A stretch of DNA of 64,000 bases from Treponema sp. (GTDB lineage: Bacteria; Spirochaetota; Spirochaetia; Treponematales; Treponemataceae), in NCBI GenBank assembly GCA_017551705.1, contig JAFZLA010000018.1:1-64000 (forward strand). The letters run 5' to 3'. Below, piece after piece: positions 1 to 9,314 of the stretch (its first letter is position 1; each line of letters opens with the position of its first letter). A model generated the notes under the pieces. It searched no databases and was not told where the DNA came from. It was given only the letters and a program-made list of their open reading frames with translations. The position numbers were made by a program, and so were the translations under genes.

Positions 1-31
1 ACTGGAGTTCAGACGTGTGCTCTTCCGATCT
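1..31. other. Illumina TruSeq read-2 adapter remnant
   Basis: The first 31 bases match the 3' part of the standard Illumina TruSeq read-2 adapter, ending in GCTCTTCCGATCT. It is a library artefact rather than genomic DNA and marks a true contig end. Five copies of ATGCG (32-56) follow immediately and are probably artefactual too. Confidence 0.97.
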
Positions 32-56
32 ATGCGATGCGATGCGATGCGATGCG
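32..56. repeat. Five tandem ATGCG units next to the adapter
   Basis: Five perfect copies of the pentamer ATGCG stand between the adapter and ordinary sequence. Their position suggests assembly or library noise, although a real microsatellite at the read end cannot be excluded. Confidence 0.8.
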
Positions 57-189
57 AATTTTAACGCAGAGGAGATTTGCTGTCAAGCGGTTTTTTTCCG
101 CAATTTTTACTCTCTCGTTCACGGCGTTGTAGTATAGCATAGTTTTGGGGAATTGTCAAAAAAAAATGGCAGTAAACGGCGCTGGTGGC

Positions 190-513
190 TTATTGTTTTC
201 TTCGTCCCGCCAAAACATAAACTTCGTTGTCGGCGCGGGCGGAAATAACCAAGATATACATTTTATGAGTCTTTTCGTCTTCCATGAGTTTGTAGACAAC
301 GCGAATTCCTATATCTCTGTATTTTATTTTCAAAAGGCCTGTCAAATCATTTCCGGCCTTGTTTCCCAAAGGCTTTCCGTAGCCGCCCTCAGATTGCGGC
401 CTTGGGTTGGCAGAAACTTTTACAATTCCCTTTAAAACAATTTTTCTAACCGAGCCGTCGAGCTTTGCCAATTCTTCTTCCGCAAGCGGATGGTATTTGA
501 TTTCCCAAAGCAT
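190..513 (-). CDS. RelE/ParE-family toxin
   Basis: This 107-residue protein has the size and layout of RelE/ParE-superfamily toxins: an opening W-E-I-K-Y-H strand with a Lys/Leu-rich helix, a middle GNDLTGLLKIKYRDIGIRVVYK core in which the basic residues typical of the family stand, and a C-terminal strand (YILVISARADNEVYV). Toxins of this fold usually cleave mRNA on the ribosome or poison gyrase; which applies here cannot be read from the sequence. It lies three bases after the antitoxin gene on the same strand, the usual order of such modules, and should be co-transcribed with it. It is the last gene before the contig end. Confidence 0.85.
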   Translation of the reverse strand: MLWEIKYHPLAEEELAKLDGSVRKIVLKGIVKVSANPRPQSEGGYGKPLGNKAGNDLTGLLKIKYRDIGIRVVYKLMEDEKTHKMYILVISARADNEVYVLAGRRKQ

Positions 514-516
514 CGG

Positions 517-837
517 CTACTCCAAATTCACTTCGACATCATCCAAATCAGAATCCGAAAGGTCAAATTTTTTCATGACATCTTTGTGACTTGCATACTT
601 TGCTTTTTTGGAAAGACGCTTTTCCGCTTCGGCGGCAAGAATCGCGTCCTCGTACTCTTCCATCATCCGCTGATAATTTTGAGGGCTAATCAAAACACAT
701 TCGGGAACATTGTTCTTTACGACAATTCTTGTTCCAAATTTCTTTACGTCTGAAAAAATCTTATTGGCCTGCCCTTTGTTGAACTGGCTTATCGGAACTA
801 TTGAATCAAGCACGTTTACGGCATTCAAAGCTTTCAT
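517..837 (-). CDS. Phd/YefM-type antitoxin
   Basis: This 106-residue protein resembles Phd/YefM antitoxins. The N-terminal half (VLDSIVPISQFNKGQANKIF) fits the DNA-binding part, followed by RIVVKNNVPECVLISPQNYQRMMEE, the typical strand-loop-helix of the family. The acidic C-terminal tail is the expected toxin-binding segment. The start is well supported: CCTCCT at 844-849 reads as AGGAGG on the coding strand, 6 nt before ATG. A good sigma-70 promoter lies upstream. Antitoxins of this family normally repress their own promoter with the toxin as co-repressor, so autoregulation is likely but is an inference. Confidence 0.88.
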   Translation of the reverse strand: MKALNAVNVLDSIVPISQFNKGQANKIFSDVKKFGTRIVVKNNVPECVLISPQNYQRMMEEYEDAILAAEAEKRLSKKAKYASHKDVMKKFDLSDSDLDDVEVNLE

Positions 838-867
838 GCGCAGCCTCCTGAGACTAATTTATATAAC

Positions 868-896
868 AATATATACTACAATCAATTTATTGTCAA
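868..896 (-). promoter_or_regulatory. Promoter of the toxin-antitoxin operon
   Basis: On the minus strand there is TTGACA (891-896), a 17-bp spacer and TATATT (868-873). The region is AT-rich with several TATAT runs, consistent with an autoregulated operator, although no clear dyad stands out. Confidence 0.75.
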
Positions 897-920
897 ATAT
901 ATTGTACAAAAGGCAGAAGG

Positions 921-1907
921 CTAAAGCAACCGCCGCTCATAGCCTCTGCTTTTCTCCCGCTCATCTTGCGAACGCGCTTGTTCCGCAATAGTATTCCGTT
1001 CCCAAAAAACGCCGTCGGCGTAGCCTTGTATGGTGGAATCGCTTTCGGCGCGGTCCAAGCGCTTTTGCGCCCACAAGCAATATTCTTCATTAATCTCAAT
1101 TCCGCAAAAAGCGCGGCCCAGCTTCTTTGCGACGACGGCGCTTGTTCCGCTTCCCAAAAATGGGTCGAATACCATTCCGCCTTTTTTGCAAGAAGCCAAA
1201 ATCAACTTGGCGTAAAGTTTTTCGGGCTTTTGCGTGGGATGGTCGGTGTTCTCGGGCATCGACCAAAAGGGAACCGAAATGTCGTCCCAAAAATTGCTGG
1301 GATGCGTAAGCCTAAAATTGCCGGCCGCGTCGCTCTCCCAATCTTTTGGCTTTCCGTCAACTTTGTAGGGAGCCAAAACTTTTCGCTTAAGCTTGACCGC
1401 GTCAACGTCAAAAAAATAGTCGTCGGGATTCTTCACCGCAAACCAAATGTCTTCCATTGAATTTTTCCAATTGCTTTTTGCGCCGCGGCCTTTTTCGCGC
1501 TGCCAAGTGATTCTGTTCATCACCGTCAACTCTTTTTCCACCGCGCGCTGCAAGGCCGACGAACACTTCCAGTCGCCGCAAATGTAAAGGCTTCCGTTGG
1601 CCTTGAGCTTTTTGCAAACGGCGGGGAACCAGGACTCCAAGTATTCGTCGTAGGCGGCGGCGGACCGCTCGGAAAATTTGAGGCCGCCAAAGTTTTTGCT
1701 AAGATTGTAGGGCGGGTCGATGATTATTAGGTCTGCAAAATTATCGGGAACGCGGGGCAGCATTTTGAAAATGTCGCCGTTAAGGATTTTGTTTTTGATG
1801 TCGGGCTGGCCAAAATCGCGCTCTGTCAACAACTTTGCGCGCAGCTCCGGAATTTCTTCTTGCGACAAAGTGAGCGTGCGATTGTTTTTGGCGCGTTCCT
1901 TTTGCAT
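921..1907 (-). CDS. Site-specific DNA methyltransferase (beta class)
   Basis: This 328-residue protein is an amino-methyltransferase of DNA (N6-adenine or N4-cytosine). The catalytic motif IV DPPYN is at residues 64-68, and the SAM-binding motif I FDPFLGSGTSA comes late, near residue 245. That order defines the beta class. Between them is HPTQKPEKL, also typical of the group. The last 40 residues are Arg/Glu-rich and look like a tail outside the fold. The gene follows a DUF2130 gene by 6 nt and belongs to the same minus-strand run. The recognition sequence cannot be deduced, and no obvious restriction endonuclease of known type is adjacent. Confidence 0.9.
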   Translation of the reverse strand: MQKERAKNNRTLTLSQEEIPELRAKLLTERDFGQPDIKNKILNGDIFKMLPRVPDNFADLIIIDPPYNLSKNFGGLKFSERSAAAYDEYLESWFPAVCKKLKANGSLYICGDWKCSSALQRAVEKELTVMNRITWQREKGRGAKSNWKNSMEDIWFAVKNPDDYFFDVDAVKLKRKVLAPYKVDGKPKDWESDAAGNFRLTHPSNFWDDISVPFWSMPENTDHPTQKPEKLYAKLILASCKKGGMVFDPFLGSGTSAVVAKKLGRAFCGIEINEEYCLWAQKRLDRAESDSTIQGYADGVFWERNTIAEQARSQDEREKSRGYERRLL

Positions 1908-1913
1908 AGGCTG

Positions 1914-3224
1914 CTAGTCCAACTCGTCCGATTTTTTGAGCGCGGCGAATTTTTCGGTCATCGTCGGATTTCCGCGAGTCAGTTTTTTTATCGACAAATC
2001 TTCAAGCTTGTTGTTGGCAAGACGCAAGTTGTCTTCGCTTCCTTGCAAGGCGGCCTTGATTTTGTTCAAATGGTCAATCGTCTTGTCAATTTCGTCAATC
2101 GCAGTTTTGAACTTGTCGCTTGCCAGCCTATAGTTTCTGTCAAAGCCGCTCTTAAAGTCCAAAAGCTTTCCTTCAAAGTTTGTGATGTCAATCGACTGGT
2201 TTTTGGCCACAGCCAGCTGTCTTTGCCATTCAACCGAATTGAGCGCGGCGTTGCGCAAAAGCGTTATAATCGGAATAAAAAATTGCGGGCGGATAACATA
2301 CATTTTTGGGAACTTGTGGGAGACGTCGACAATTCCGCCGTTGTACAATTCGCTGTCCTTTTCCAGCAAAGAAACAAGCACCGCGTACTCGCATTTTTTT
2401 TCGCGGCGGTCTTTGTCCAGTTCCTTAAAAAAAGATTCGTTTGTATGCTTGCTGGCGGTCTCGTCGGCTTCGTTCTTCATCTCGAACATAATCGAAATGT
2501 ATTCAACTCCGTCCTGCGAGTCGCGGAAAACAAAGTCGCCCTTGGAGCCCGAATCTTTAGAAACCTTGTTGTCCTTTTCAAAATAGGCGCCAGGCATCAC
2601 GGGCCGCAAGTATTGCTCGAACAAGGTCTTGCAATGGACTTCCAAAGACTCGCCTATCATCTTGGTCGACATCTTTGCCTTGAGGTCCTTGTAGTAAGCG
2701 ATTTGCTCGTCCTTGGCCTTGAGCTGGCTTTCGTAATTTTGCTTTATGCTGTCTTCGCTAAGTTTGGCTTTAGCCGCGGCATTTTCCAGTTCGTTGGAAA
2801 GTTTTTGCACTTCAAGATTTTTTTCGTTTTGAACTTTTTGCAATTCCATCTGGCTTTTAGATTCGCTGGCCGCGATTTTTTGCTTTAGTTCCGAAATCTC
2901 TGATTCCTTTTTTGAAAGCGCTTCGGCAACCGCCAACTTTTTGGCGTCCTCAAAGGCGGCGATTTTTGAATTAAGTTCAGAAATTTTTTTATTGGAAACA
3001 AGCTCAAGGTCCGAAATCTTTTTGCTGTTTTCTAACTCAAACTCGGCCCGGGCGGCCTTGAGCTTTTCTTGGTAAACCTTGTCGGCTCCGTTGGCCAAGG
3101 CCTTTTCGACAAGGCTTGTGTCAACGGAATTTATTTGCGACAAGTCAATCCAGTCGCCTTTTTGCGCGTCTTCGTCCAAGACCAGCTTGTTTTTGCTTTC
3201 GGCGATTACACGAACTTGTTTCAT
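1914..3224 (-). CDS. DUF2130 domain protein with long coiled coil
   Basis: This protein has 436 residues. The start at 3224 ([13 protein letters not shown]) is preferred because the longer reading frame runs back into the upstream gene. Residues from about 45 to 200 are Lys/Glu/Ser/Leu-rich and predict a long coiled coil. The C-terminal part carries the DUF2130 signature: [11 protein letters not shown], then [12 protein letters not shown], then [18 protein letters not shown]. The D...E-x-K spacing resembles a PD-(D/E)XK nuclease core, an inference only. Homologues are functionally uncharacterised. It sits 4 nt after the gene ending at 3229 and 6 nt before a DNA methyltransferase, so the three probably form an operon. 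Confidence 0.8.
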   Translation of the reverse strand: MKQVRVIAESKNKLVLDEDAQKGDWIDLSQINSVDTSLVEKALANGADKVYQEKLKAARAEFELENSKKISDLELVSNKKISELNSKIAAFEDAKKLAVAEALSKKESEISELKQKIAASESKSQMELQKVQNEKNLEVQKLSNELENAAAKAKLSEDSIKQNYESQLKAKDEQIAYYKDLKAKMSTKMIGESLEVHCKTLFEQYLRPVMPGAYFEKDNKVSKDSGSKGDFVFRDSQDGVEYISIMFEMKNEADETASKHTNESFFKELDKDRREKKCEYAVLVSLLEKDSELYNGGIVDVSHKFPKMYVIRPQFFIPIITLLRNAALNSVEWQRQLAVAKNQSIDITNFEGKLLDFKSGFDRNYRLASDKFKTAIDEIDKTIDHLNKIKAALQGSEDNLRLANNKLEDLSIKKLTRGNPTMTEKFAALKKSDELD

Positions 3225-3228
3225 ATTT

Positions 3229-5007
3229 CTATTCCAGTGTCTCTTCTTCTTCCGCGTAGTCGTCAACAACTTCGCGATAGTAAAGGCGGACAATTTCGTT
3301 TTGTTCGCGGTGGCGGGACTTGAGCAACAAGCTTTGCGCGGCCGAACGATAGATGTAGCCCGAAGAGTTGTAAATTTCAAAGCGCGGGTCGGTGCGGAAG
3401 TCCATGTTGTAAATCTGAATGCGCAAGAAGGGCGTGATTCCGCGGACAAACATGTAGTGAGAAAGTCCCACAGGGAATTCTATGTTAAGCGAAATCGTAA
3501 GGTTTTCGTCGCGGTAGTACTGAATCTTGGAAGCGATTGTCCACGCCCAAACGTTCTCGCCCTCCATCGTCTTGAGCAAAACGTAATGCGGGTAGAAGGT
3601 GTTGTCGTGAACCAAAACCGGATACAATTCGGCGGTGGCGCGCAAGTCCAAGGCCGCCGTGTCGCCGGCGTAAGAGTTGACGATTAAGTAACCGCAGTTT
3701 TCGATGGCGGCGTTGCCAGCGGCCTTTCCGTAAACGGCAAGGGCGTCTCCGGCAGTGGCCGCGCCCAAAACAGAAATCGGAGCGTCGTTTTCGATGAGCA
3801 AAACTTTCTCTCCGTCAAGAGAGCAGCTCTTTATGATTCTTTGGGCGCAAGTTTCAAGAACCGGCTCCAAGGGCTTGGCCAACGAAGAGTCCTGCGCGGC
3901 AAAATAAGCCCAAGAGCGCAAAATGCCGGCGGCCTGGCCTACAGTCAAATTCAATTCGGTCATCGACGCGGGAATTGCGGCCAGCAATGCGACGTTTCCG
4001 CGGTTTCCTTGCGTGTACATGTAAGGCGCCAAGTTGTCGACAGTCCAAATGTCAAGCGAACGTTCTTGCACAGAACGCGCTATCATGTTGTTCAAATTTT
4101 CAACTTGCATTGTGAGCGTCGGAAGCAAGTCGGCCATAGATCCAAAGAAGGGAGCCGATTGGTAAGTGCGGCGGTTCCCTTTTACGAAAATTTCGGGAAC
4201 GGCGTTAAGCGCCTCGTTGTAGCGGCCAGCCTGGGCCATCGACGCGACAAACGAAATTACGCTCTGCTCGTTCACCGTCATAGCAAAGTTGGCTTCGGTC
4301 TGCGAGGCCGCCATAAATTTGTTTATGACTTCCCTCGAAAGCGAGCTTATCGTTTGGTCGTAAACATTCTTTGAGGCAAAGGCCAAATCGTCGATCTTGT
4401 CCAAGCTAAAGTCGCTCTGCTTTTTCATCATTGAATAGTGGGCGGACTTGGAGCCGCTCTGGAAACAAATTTTTCCGTCGGCCAAAGCGGGAGCGACAAG
4501 AGAGTACGAGTCAATCTTTCCTGTAAAAATCGCTGACTTGGACTTTGCGTCGCTGACAGAGAATCCTGAATAAGGGCCGTAATTGACTTTAACGGCGCTG
4601 GCGTTGGCGGGCATCTCTGCGGCGGCCCACAAGGACGCCGAGTCGGAACTGTCGCTCAAAGAGAAAACAAGGCGAACGCCGTTTGTAAAGTTGAGCGCGT
4701 AAGAAAGGGAATCGGGCTGCTCAAAAGAGACAAGCTTTACCGCCACATCTTGGCCGGCGGAGTTTGTGTAAACGACAGGCTTTCTTTCGTCGGCGCTAAA
4801 GGCGATTCCGTTAAAGCTTACCTGAAAACTATTTTTTAGGACGGACCTGCCCTTGTCGTCATTGGCCTCTGCCAGCGTAACCCTAAGGGCCCTAATGTTT
4901 TTTCTTATTATAGAGTCGCTTCTAAACTGCAATACAAAAATACCGACAATAATAGCGGCGTAAAGGACAACAAGTCCAAACATCTTTCTAATAGAATTTT
5001 TCAGCAT
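3229..5007 (-). CDS. Conserved spirochaete-type membrane-anchored protein, function unknown
   Basis: This 592-residue protein is not recognised as a characterised family. Residues 11-27 ([17 protein letters not shown]) form one N-terminal membrane anchor without a clear cleavage site. The rest is soluble with mixed beta strands in the first half and helical stretches after residue 200, and is presumably periplasmic. Such large single-anchor proteins are common in Treponema. Its promoter lies 8 nt before the start codon with no Shine-Dalgarno sequence. It heads an apparent operon with the DUF2130 and methyltransferase genes and diverges from the TPR gene at 5096. Confidence 0.7.
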   Translation of the reverse strand: MLKNSIRKMFGLVVLYAAIIVGIFVLQFRSDSIIRKNIRALRVTLAEANDDKGRSVLKNSFQVSFNGIAFSADERKPVVYTNSAGQDVAVKLVSFEQPDSLSYALNFTNGVRLVFSLSDSSDSASLWAAAEMPANASAVKVNYGPYSGFSVSDAKSKSAIFTGKIDSYSLVAPALADGKICFQSGSKSAHYSMMKKQSDFSLDKIDDLAFASKNVYDQTISSLSREVINKFMAASQTEANFAMTVNEQSVISFVASMAQAGRYNEALNAVPEIFVKGNRRTYQSAPFFGSMADLLPTLTMQVENLNNMIARSVQERSLDIWTVDNLAPYMYTQGNRGNVALLAAIPASMTELNLTVGQAAGILRSWAYFAAQDSSLAKPLEPVLETCAQRIIKSCSLDGEKVLLIENDAPISVLGAATAGDALAVYGKAAGNAAIENCGYLIVNSYAGDTAALDLRATAELYPVLVHDNTFYPHYVLLKTMEGENVWAWTIASKIQYYRDENLTISLNIEFPVGLSHYMFVRGITPFLRIQIYNMDFRTDPRFEIYNSSGYIYRSAAQSLLLKSRHREQNEIVRLYYREVVDDYAEEEETLE

Positions 5008-5015
5008 ATTGAAAG

Positions 5016-5044
5016 ATTTTATTCCAAAAAGCGCTTAAATTCAA
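5016..5044 (-). promoter_or_regulatory. Promoter of the gene starting at 5007
   Basis: On the minus strand there is TTGAAT (5039-5044), a 17-bp spacer and TAAAAT (5016-5021). Only 8 nt separate the -10 box from the ATG, so the transcript should have almost no 5' leader. Confidence 0.7.
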
Positions 5045-5095
5045 GAGCGTTTTTTGTTATAATTGTTCAATATTCTGAAATATGGAGATTTTGCT

Positions 5096-6508
5096 GTGAA
5101 ATTTACAAAGAGCCTTCTAGCCCTTGCCGTTTGCTCATCTTTGGCAGGCCATATCTTTGCCGCAGACCTTTCGATTACAGAGGACCAAAAAAAGGCCGAA
5201 AAACCGGCCGCCGAACAAAATAAAAAAGCTCCGTCGGAGGAGGCGGAATTCGTCCTTCAATTGCAAACCGCCCTGCAACAAGGATCGTTGGAAAACGCCA
5301 TCGCGCTTTTTGACTCAATGCCGGATTCGCTTTCGTCAAACGCCGACTTGCAAAAACTCCGCGCGTCGCTCTTGATAAGCGCAAAAAAAACCGCCGAGGC
5401 GCAAAAAGTGATTGCGGAATTGGAGCAAAAAAATTCCTCCGACATAGAAATAAAAGAACTAAAAATAATGCTGGCCAAGGCTTCCAACAATTCCGCCGCA
5501 AAAAGCGCCGCGCTCAAGGAACTTTTGGACCTTGACCCAAACAACGCCAGCGCGAACATAGAACTGGGCCAAGAAAAGGTTCTCAAGAAAAAATACAAGG
5601 AAGCGCGCGGCTACTACATGACGGCGCTCAAAAACGACCCAAACAACCAGGACGCGCTTTTTGGCTACGGCCAGACTTCCTACTACATGAACAAAATCGA
5701 AGACGCAAAAAAAGCCTTCAACAAAATCCTGAGCCTTGACCCCAACAGCGCCATCGCCTACGCCTACATCGGAAAACTCTACGCCGAAGACGAAAACTAC
5801 AAGCTGGCCGAAGAGAACATCTTAAAGGCAATCCAACTGGACCCCAACGCCTACGACTATTACATGGACTTGGGAACATATTCGCGCTTTAGAGGAAAGT
5901 TCAAGCAGGCGGAGGGGGCGTGGAGCCGCGCCATTCAAATCAACCCCGACTACTTTTTGGCGTACGCTTACCGCGCAGGCCTTTACGACGAACAAAACAT
6001 GTACGGCAAGGCGCTCAACGACTACCGCATGGTCATAAAGACAAATCCAAAATATTTTTACGCCTACGAATCCTTGGGCATCCTTGCCTGGCACGAAGGA
6101 AACTACGCCGAAGCGCGCGCCTCTTTTGAAAAGGCCTTTTCTTACTATCCGCAAAACATTTCGTATCCGCTAATCATCGCCGCCTGCATGTACAAGGACA
6201 AGCGCGCTTTTGAAGTGAAGCCCTTCTTGCAAAAAGTCATGAAAAATTATGGCGACCACGAATCGCTTGAATACTTGATGTTGCGCCTTTACCACGACCT
6301 AGGCCCGTCCAACGCCGAAAACTTGATAACGCAAAAAATCATCAAGGAAGACAACACAACCAAAAAAGGCAAGATGAGCTTTTACATGGCGCTCTACGAC
6401 GAAATCAAAGGTCGCGAGGAATTGGCAAAAAAAATGTACAACGAAATCGCCGCGCTGCAAAGCCCGATGTTCTTTGAATTTAGACTAGCTGAATGGAAAA
6501 TAAAATAA
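5096..6508 (+). CDS. Exported TPR-repeat protein
   Basis: This protein has 470 residues. I place the start at GTG 5096, because a TATAAT box (5058-5063) overlaps the longer TTG-initiated frame and a GGAG (5084-5087) precedes the GTG. That gives a clean signal peptide (KFTKSLLALAVCSSLAGHIFA). At least six tetratricopeptide repeats follow from about residue 150 to 350, with recurring units such as YKEARGYYMTALKNDPNN and AEENILKAIQLDPNAY. TPR arrays are protein-interaction scaffolds; the partner is unknown. Its stop codon overlaps the start of the TraB-family gene (TAATG), suggesting translational coupling. Confidence 0.85.
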   Translation: MKFTKSLLALAVCSSLAGHIFAADLSITEDQKKAEKPAAEQNKKAPSEEAEFVLQLQTALQQGSLENAIALFDSMPDSLSSNADLQKLRASLLISAKKTAEAQKVIAELEQKNSSDIEIKELKIMLAKASNNSAAKSAALKELLDLDPNNASANIELGQEKVLKKKYKEARGYYMTALKNDPNNQDALFGYGQTSYYMNKIEDAKKAFNKILSLDPNSAIAYAYIGKLYAEDENYKLAEENILKAIQLDPNAYDYYMDLGTYSRFRGKFKQAEGAWSRAIQINPDYFLAYAYRAGLYDEQNMYGKALNDYRMVIKTNPKYFYAYESLGILAWHEGNYAEARASFEKAFSYYPQNISYPLIIAACMYKDKRAFEVKPFLQKVMKNYGDHESLEYLMLRLYHDLGPSNAENLITQKIIKEDNTTKKGKMSFYMALYDEIKGREELAKKMYNEIAALQSPMFFEFRLAEWKIK

Positions 6509-7731
6509 TGGAATCAACATCTACAAAAAAAATACTTGAACTTGGCGGACGAAAATTTACCTTGATTGGGACGGCGCACGTTTCCGCTCAATCGGTAGAA
6601 GAAGTCAAAAACGAAATCGCGCAAAACAAGCCCGAATGCGTTGGCGTGGAGCTTGACGAAAAGCGCTACGAGTCGATGACCAATCCCGACAAGTACAAGG
6701 AATTGGACATAATAAAAGTTCTAAAGCGCGGCGAAGCGCTTTTGATTTTGGCAAACTTGATTCTAAGCTCCTTCCAAAAACGGATGGGACAAAACATCGG
6801 CGTCAAGCCCGGCGACGAAATGCGCGCGGCGATTGACATCGCGCAAGAAAAAGGAATTCCTTTTGAGTTGGTCGACCGTTCGATAAAGGTGACGCTCAAC
6901 CGCGCATGGGCAAAAAATTCTTTTTGGGGCAAGTGCAAACTTTTGGCCGCGCTCATAAGTTCCGCCTTTAGCAAGGAAGAAATCAGCGAGGAGCAAATCG
7001 AGTCGCTCAAAAAAGAAAACGAATTGGACTCAATGATGGGAGAGCTTTCGGAATACCTTCCCACCGTAAAAGAAGTTTTGATTGACGAGCGCGACCGCTA
7101 CTTGGCGTCGCACATTTGGGAATGCAAAAATTTTTACGGCGAAAAGGCAAAGAGCGTCACCGCAGTTTTGGGAGCGGGCCACCTTCCAGGAGTGCAAAAG
7201 CATTTGGAAGCGATTGCCGCCGGCTCCGAAAACACCGACACAACAGAAATTTCAAACGTTCCTCCAAAAGGAATCGGCTCAAAAATAATCGGCTGGACAA
7301 TACCCGCCATAATCGTCGCGCTGATAGCGCTTGGCTTTTACGTCGGCGGAAAAAAAATGGGCGGCCAGTTTGTAGGCTCTTGGATAATTTGGAACGGACT
7401 TTTGGCCGCGGTTGGAACTTTGATCGCGGCGGGCCACCCCCTTACAATTTTGGTCGCCTTTTTGGGAGCGCCGATAACTTCGCTGTGCCCGCTTGTAGGC
7501 GTGGGCTTTTTGACAGGCATTGTCCAAGCGCTTGTAAAAAAGCCCAAGGTCCGCGACATGGAAACGCTCGCTGACGACGCAGAGACGCTCAAAGGCTTTT
7601 ATTCAAACAGAATAACGCGCGTGTTGTTGGTCTTTGTCCTTTCTTCTTTGGGAAGCTCAATCGGAACCTTCGCCGCCGGCGCCACAATCGTAAAAGAGTT
7701 GACCCAAAAAATCACCGCGCTTTTTGGCTAA
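6508..7731 (+). CDS. TraB/PrgY-family membrane protein
   Basis: This protein has about 407 residues. The N-terminal half carries the TraB hallmarks: GTAHVS near residue 25, GVELDEKRYES, and a later GAGHLPGVQKHL. The C-terminal half has four or so hydrophobic segments (IIGWTIPAIIVALIALGFYVG onward). Bacterial TraB/PrgY homologues are linked to pheromone shutdown; relatives are proposed metalloproteases of the Tiki/TraB superfamily, with the His and Glu in these motifs as ligands. The start at 6508 overlaps the previous stop; an in-frame ATG at 6493 is the alternative. The last 20 bp overlap the convergent radA gene. Confidence 0.85.
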   Translation: MESTSTKKILELGGRKFTLIGTAHVSAQSVEEVKNEIAQNKPECVGVELDEKRYESMTNPDKYKELDIIKVLKRGEALLILANLILSSFQKRMGQNIGVKPGDEMRAAIDIAQEKGIPFELVDRSIKVTLNRAWAKNSFWGKCKLLAALISSAFSKEEISEEQIESLKKENELDSMMGELSEYLPTVKEVLIDERDRYLASHIWECKNFYGEKAKSVTAVLGAGHLPGVQKHLEAIAAGSENTDTTEISNVPPKGIGSKIIGWTIPAIIVALIALGFYVGGKKMGGQFVGSWIIWNGLLAAVGTLIAAGHPLTILVAFLGAPITSLCPLVGVGFLTGIVQALVKKPKVRDMETLADDAETLKGFYSNRITRVLLVFVLSSLGSSIGTFAAGATIVKELTQKITALFG

Positions 7732-9073
7732 AAGCGGCTTTTACCAAGCCGTTGATGTCGGCCACAAAAAGCGCGCCCTCGCATTTTTCGGGACAATAAA
7801 TTTTTCCGTAGCCCAAACTTTTTGCGGTCTTTACCCTTTGCTTGATTCTAGAAACAGGCCTGATTTCGCCGGCCAAGCTAAGCTCGCCAACAAGCGCGCT
7901 TCCGTTGGCAAGCGGCAAATCAGTTCTTGCCGAATAAAGCGCCGCCGCCAAAGCCGCGTCTATAGCGCTTTCGGTCAAGCGGATGCCGCCGGCCACGTTG
8001 ACATAAATGTCTTGGTCGCTGAACCTAAGCCCCACCCTTTTTTCCAAAACGGCGGCAACCCGGCTTACTCGCGCGCTGTCAATTTTTTCTGAATAGACGC
8101 GGCTAAGCGACGCCTTTGCCGGAACAGTCAACGCCTGAATTTCTACCATAAAGACGCGGCTTCCTTCAAAGACCGCGGCGCAAGCGATTCCGGCCGGCTG
8201 GTCTCCGTCGCGCCTGGTAATGAACATAGCGCTTGGATCTTTTACAGGAACCAGGCCTTTTGCTCCCATCTCAAAAATTCCCAGCTCGTCAACCGAGCCA
8301 AAGCGGTTTTTTAGTGAGCGCAAAAAGCGGGTTTCGTCGTTGTTGCGCTCAAACGAAAGGACCGTGTCCACCATGTGCTCAAGCGCCTTGGGGCCTGCGA
8401 TGTTTCCGTCCTTTGTGACGTGCGCGGTCATAATCAAAACCGAGTCGCGCTCCTTGACCCAGCCAATCAATTCGTTGGAGCAATATTTTAGCTGGTTGAC
8501 CGTTCCTGGAATGATTCCCCCTTCCACCGAATAAACTGTCTGGATAGAATCAACCACGACAAAAACCGGATTAAGCTTGTCCAAGGCCGAGAGGGTGTCT
8601 TCCAGCCGCATCGCGCACAATATTTCTATTTTTGAAGTGTCCAAGCCAAGTCGGTCTGCGCGGCTCTTTATTTGCGAGGCGGACTCCTCCCCGCTTACGT
8701 AAAGTACGCGGCCGTTTTGCGACGCGCTTATGTTGGCCGCCGCCTGGATCAGCAAAGTGCTTTTTCCGATTCCGGGCTCGCCGCCAAGCAAAATCGCGCT
8801 CCGCTTTGTGGCTCCGCCTCCAAGCACTCGGTCAAATTCGCCGATGCCGCTTAAAATCCGCTCTTCCTCAGCCGCTTGGACCGAAGAAAGCGGAACGGGT
8901 TTTGCCACTTGCGCCGCATTGCCGCCCCGCAAAGAGGCGGCGACAGCGTTGGGATCCTCGACGCATTCTTGCATCGTGTTCCACTGGCCGCATTCGGGGC
9001 AGCGGCCCAACCATTTTGGCTGGGAATAGCCGCATTCCGAGCACTTAAACATTATCGTAGCTTTTTTTGCCAT
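7712..9073 (-). CDS. radA: DNA repair protein RadA
   Basis: This 453-residue protein has all RadA/Sms parts in order: an N-terminal C4 zinc finger (CSECGYSQPKWLGRCPECG), a RecA-like ATPase with Walker A GGEPGIGKST, the RadA-specific LKNRFG motif, and a Lon-protease-like C-terminal domain (VYVNVAGGIRLTESAIDAALA). RadA is a hexameric helicase acting on branched recombination intermediates. The start MAKKATIMFK at 9073 is favoured over the upstream ATG because GGAGG precedes it by a few nt. It is convergent with the TraB gene and overlaps its last 20 bp. Confidence 0.96.
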   Translation of the reverse strand: MAKKATIMFKCSECGYSQPKWLGRCPECGQWNTMQECVEDPNAVAASLRGGNAAQVAKPVPLSSVQAAEEERILSGIGEFDRVLGGGATKRSAILLGGEPGIGKSTLLIQAAANISASQNGRVLYVSGEESASQIKSRADRLGLDTSKIEILCAMRLEDTLSALDKLNPVFVVVDSIQTVYSVEGGIIPGTVNQLKYCSNELIGWVKERDSVLIMTAHVTKDGNIAGPKALEHMVDTVLSFERNNDETRFLRSLKNRFGSVDELGIFEMGAKGLVPVKDPSAMFITRRDGDQPAGIACAAVFEGSRVFMVEIQALTVPAKASLSRVYSEKIDSARVSRVAAVLEKRVGLRFSDQDIYVNVAGGIRLTESAIDAALAAALYSARTDLPLANGSALVGELSLAGEIRPVSRIKQRVKTAKSLGYGKIYCPEKCEGALFVADINGLVKAAFSQKAR

Positions 9074-9176
9074 ATTTCCTCCGTATATATCATACACACG
9101 ATAGGAGTTTTTTTAGTGAATTTTTCAACTAACTGATGAAAAAAATTTTATAACAATAATTTATCATAGTTTTATA

Positions 9177-9205
9177 TTGACTAATTTATGGGGTCGATAT
9201 ATATT
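9177..9205 (+). promoter_or_regulatory. Promoter of a candidate small RNA
   Basis: TTGACT (9177-9182), exactly 17 bp, then TATATT (9200-9205) on the plus strand. No protein gene follows in this direction; a terminator stands about 95 nt downstream of the expected start. Confidence 0.7.
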
Positions 9206-9211
9206 GTCACC

Positions 9212-9307
9212 AAGCTTTTAAATAAGCTGATAAACTCTCTCCGATGTCCAGCTTGCTGGACGGCAGGGCTTCTTGGCGGCGGTGCTGTTGGGAAGCCCTG
9301 TTTTTTT
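9212..9307 (+). ncRNA. Candidate small RNA with three hairpins
   Basis: A strong promoter is followed about 95 nt later by an intrinsic terminator, with no convincing coding sequence between. Predicted structure: a weak AGCTT/AAGCT hairpin, a perfect 7-bp hairpin GTCCAGC-TT-GCTGGAC (9246-9261), and a 9-bp terminator stem CAGGGCTTC/GAAGCCCTG (9264-9272 with 9292-9300) followed by seven T. The 19-nt terminator loop is GC-rich. It lies antisense to nothing annotated, between radA and cysE, both on the other strand. It shows no SRP RNA, 6S or tmRNA signature. A short open frame from ATG 9188 spans the region, but that ATG lies within the promoter spacer, upstream of the start site. Confidence 0.6.
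9264..9307 (+). terminator. Intrinsic terminator of the candidate sRNA
   Basis: A 9-bp perfect stem CAGGGCTTC/GAAGCCCTG with a 19-nt loop, followed by T7. The U-tract is only on the plus strand, so it cannot serve cysE or radA. Confidence 0.8.
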
Positions 9308-9314
9308 ATCCCCT

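Noticed and set aside
5063-5095. TTG start 33 bp upstream for the TPR gene
   Set aside because: It overlaps the TATAAT box; the GTG at 5096 has a ribosome-binding site and opens a clean signal peptide.
9212-9307. SRP (4.5S) RNA
   Set aside because: Size fits, but the conserved GGAAGGAAGCAGCC-type apical motif is absent.
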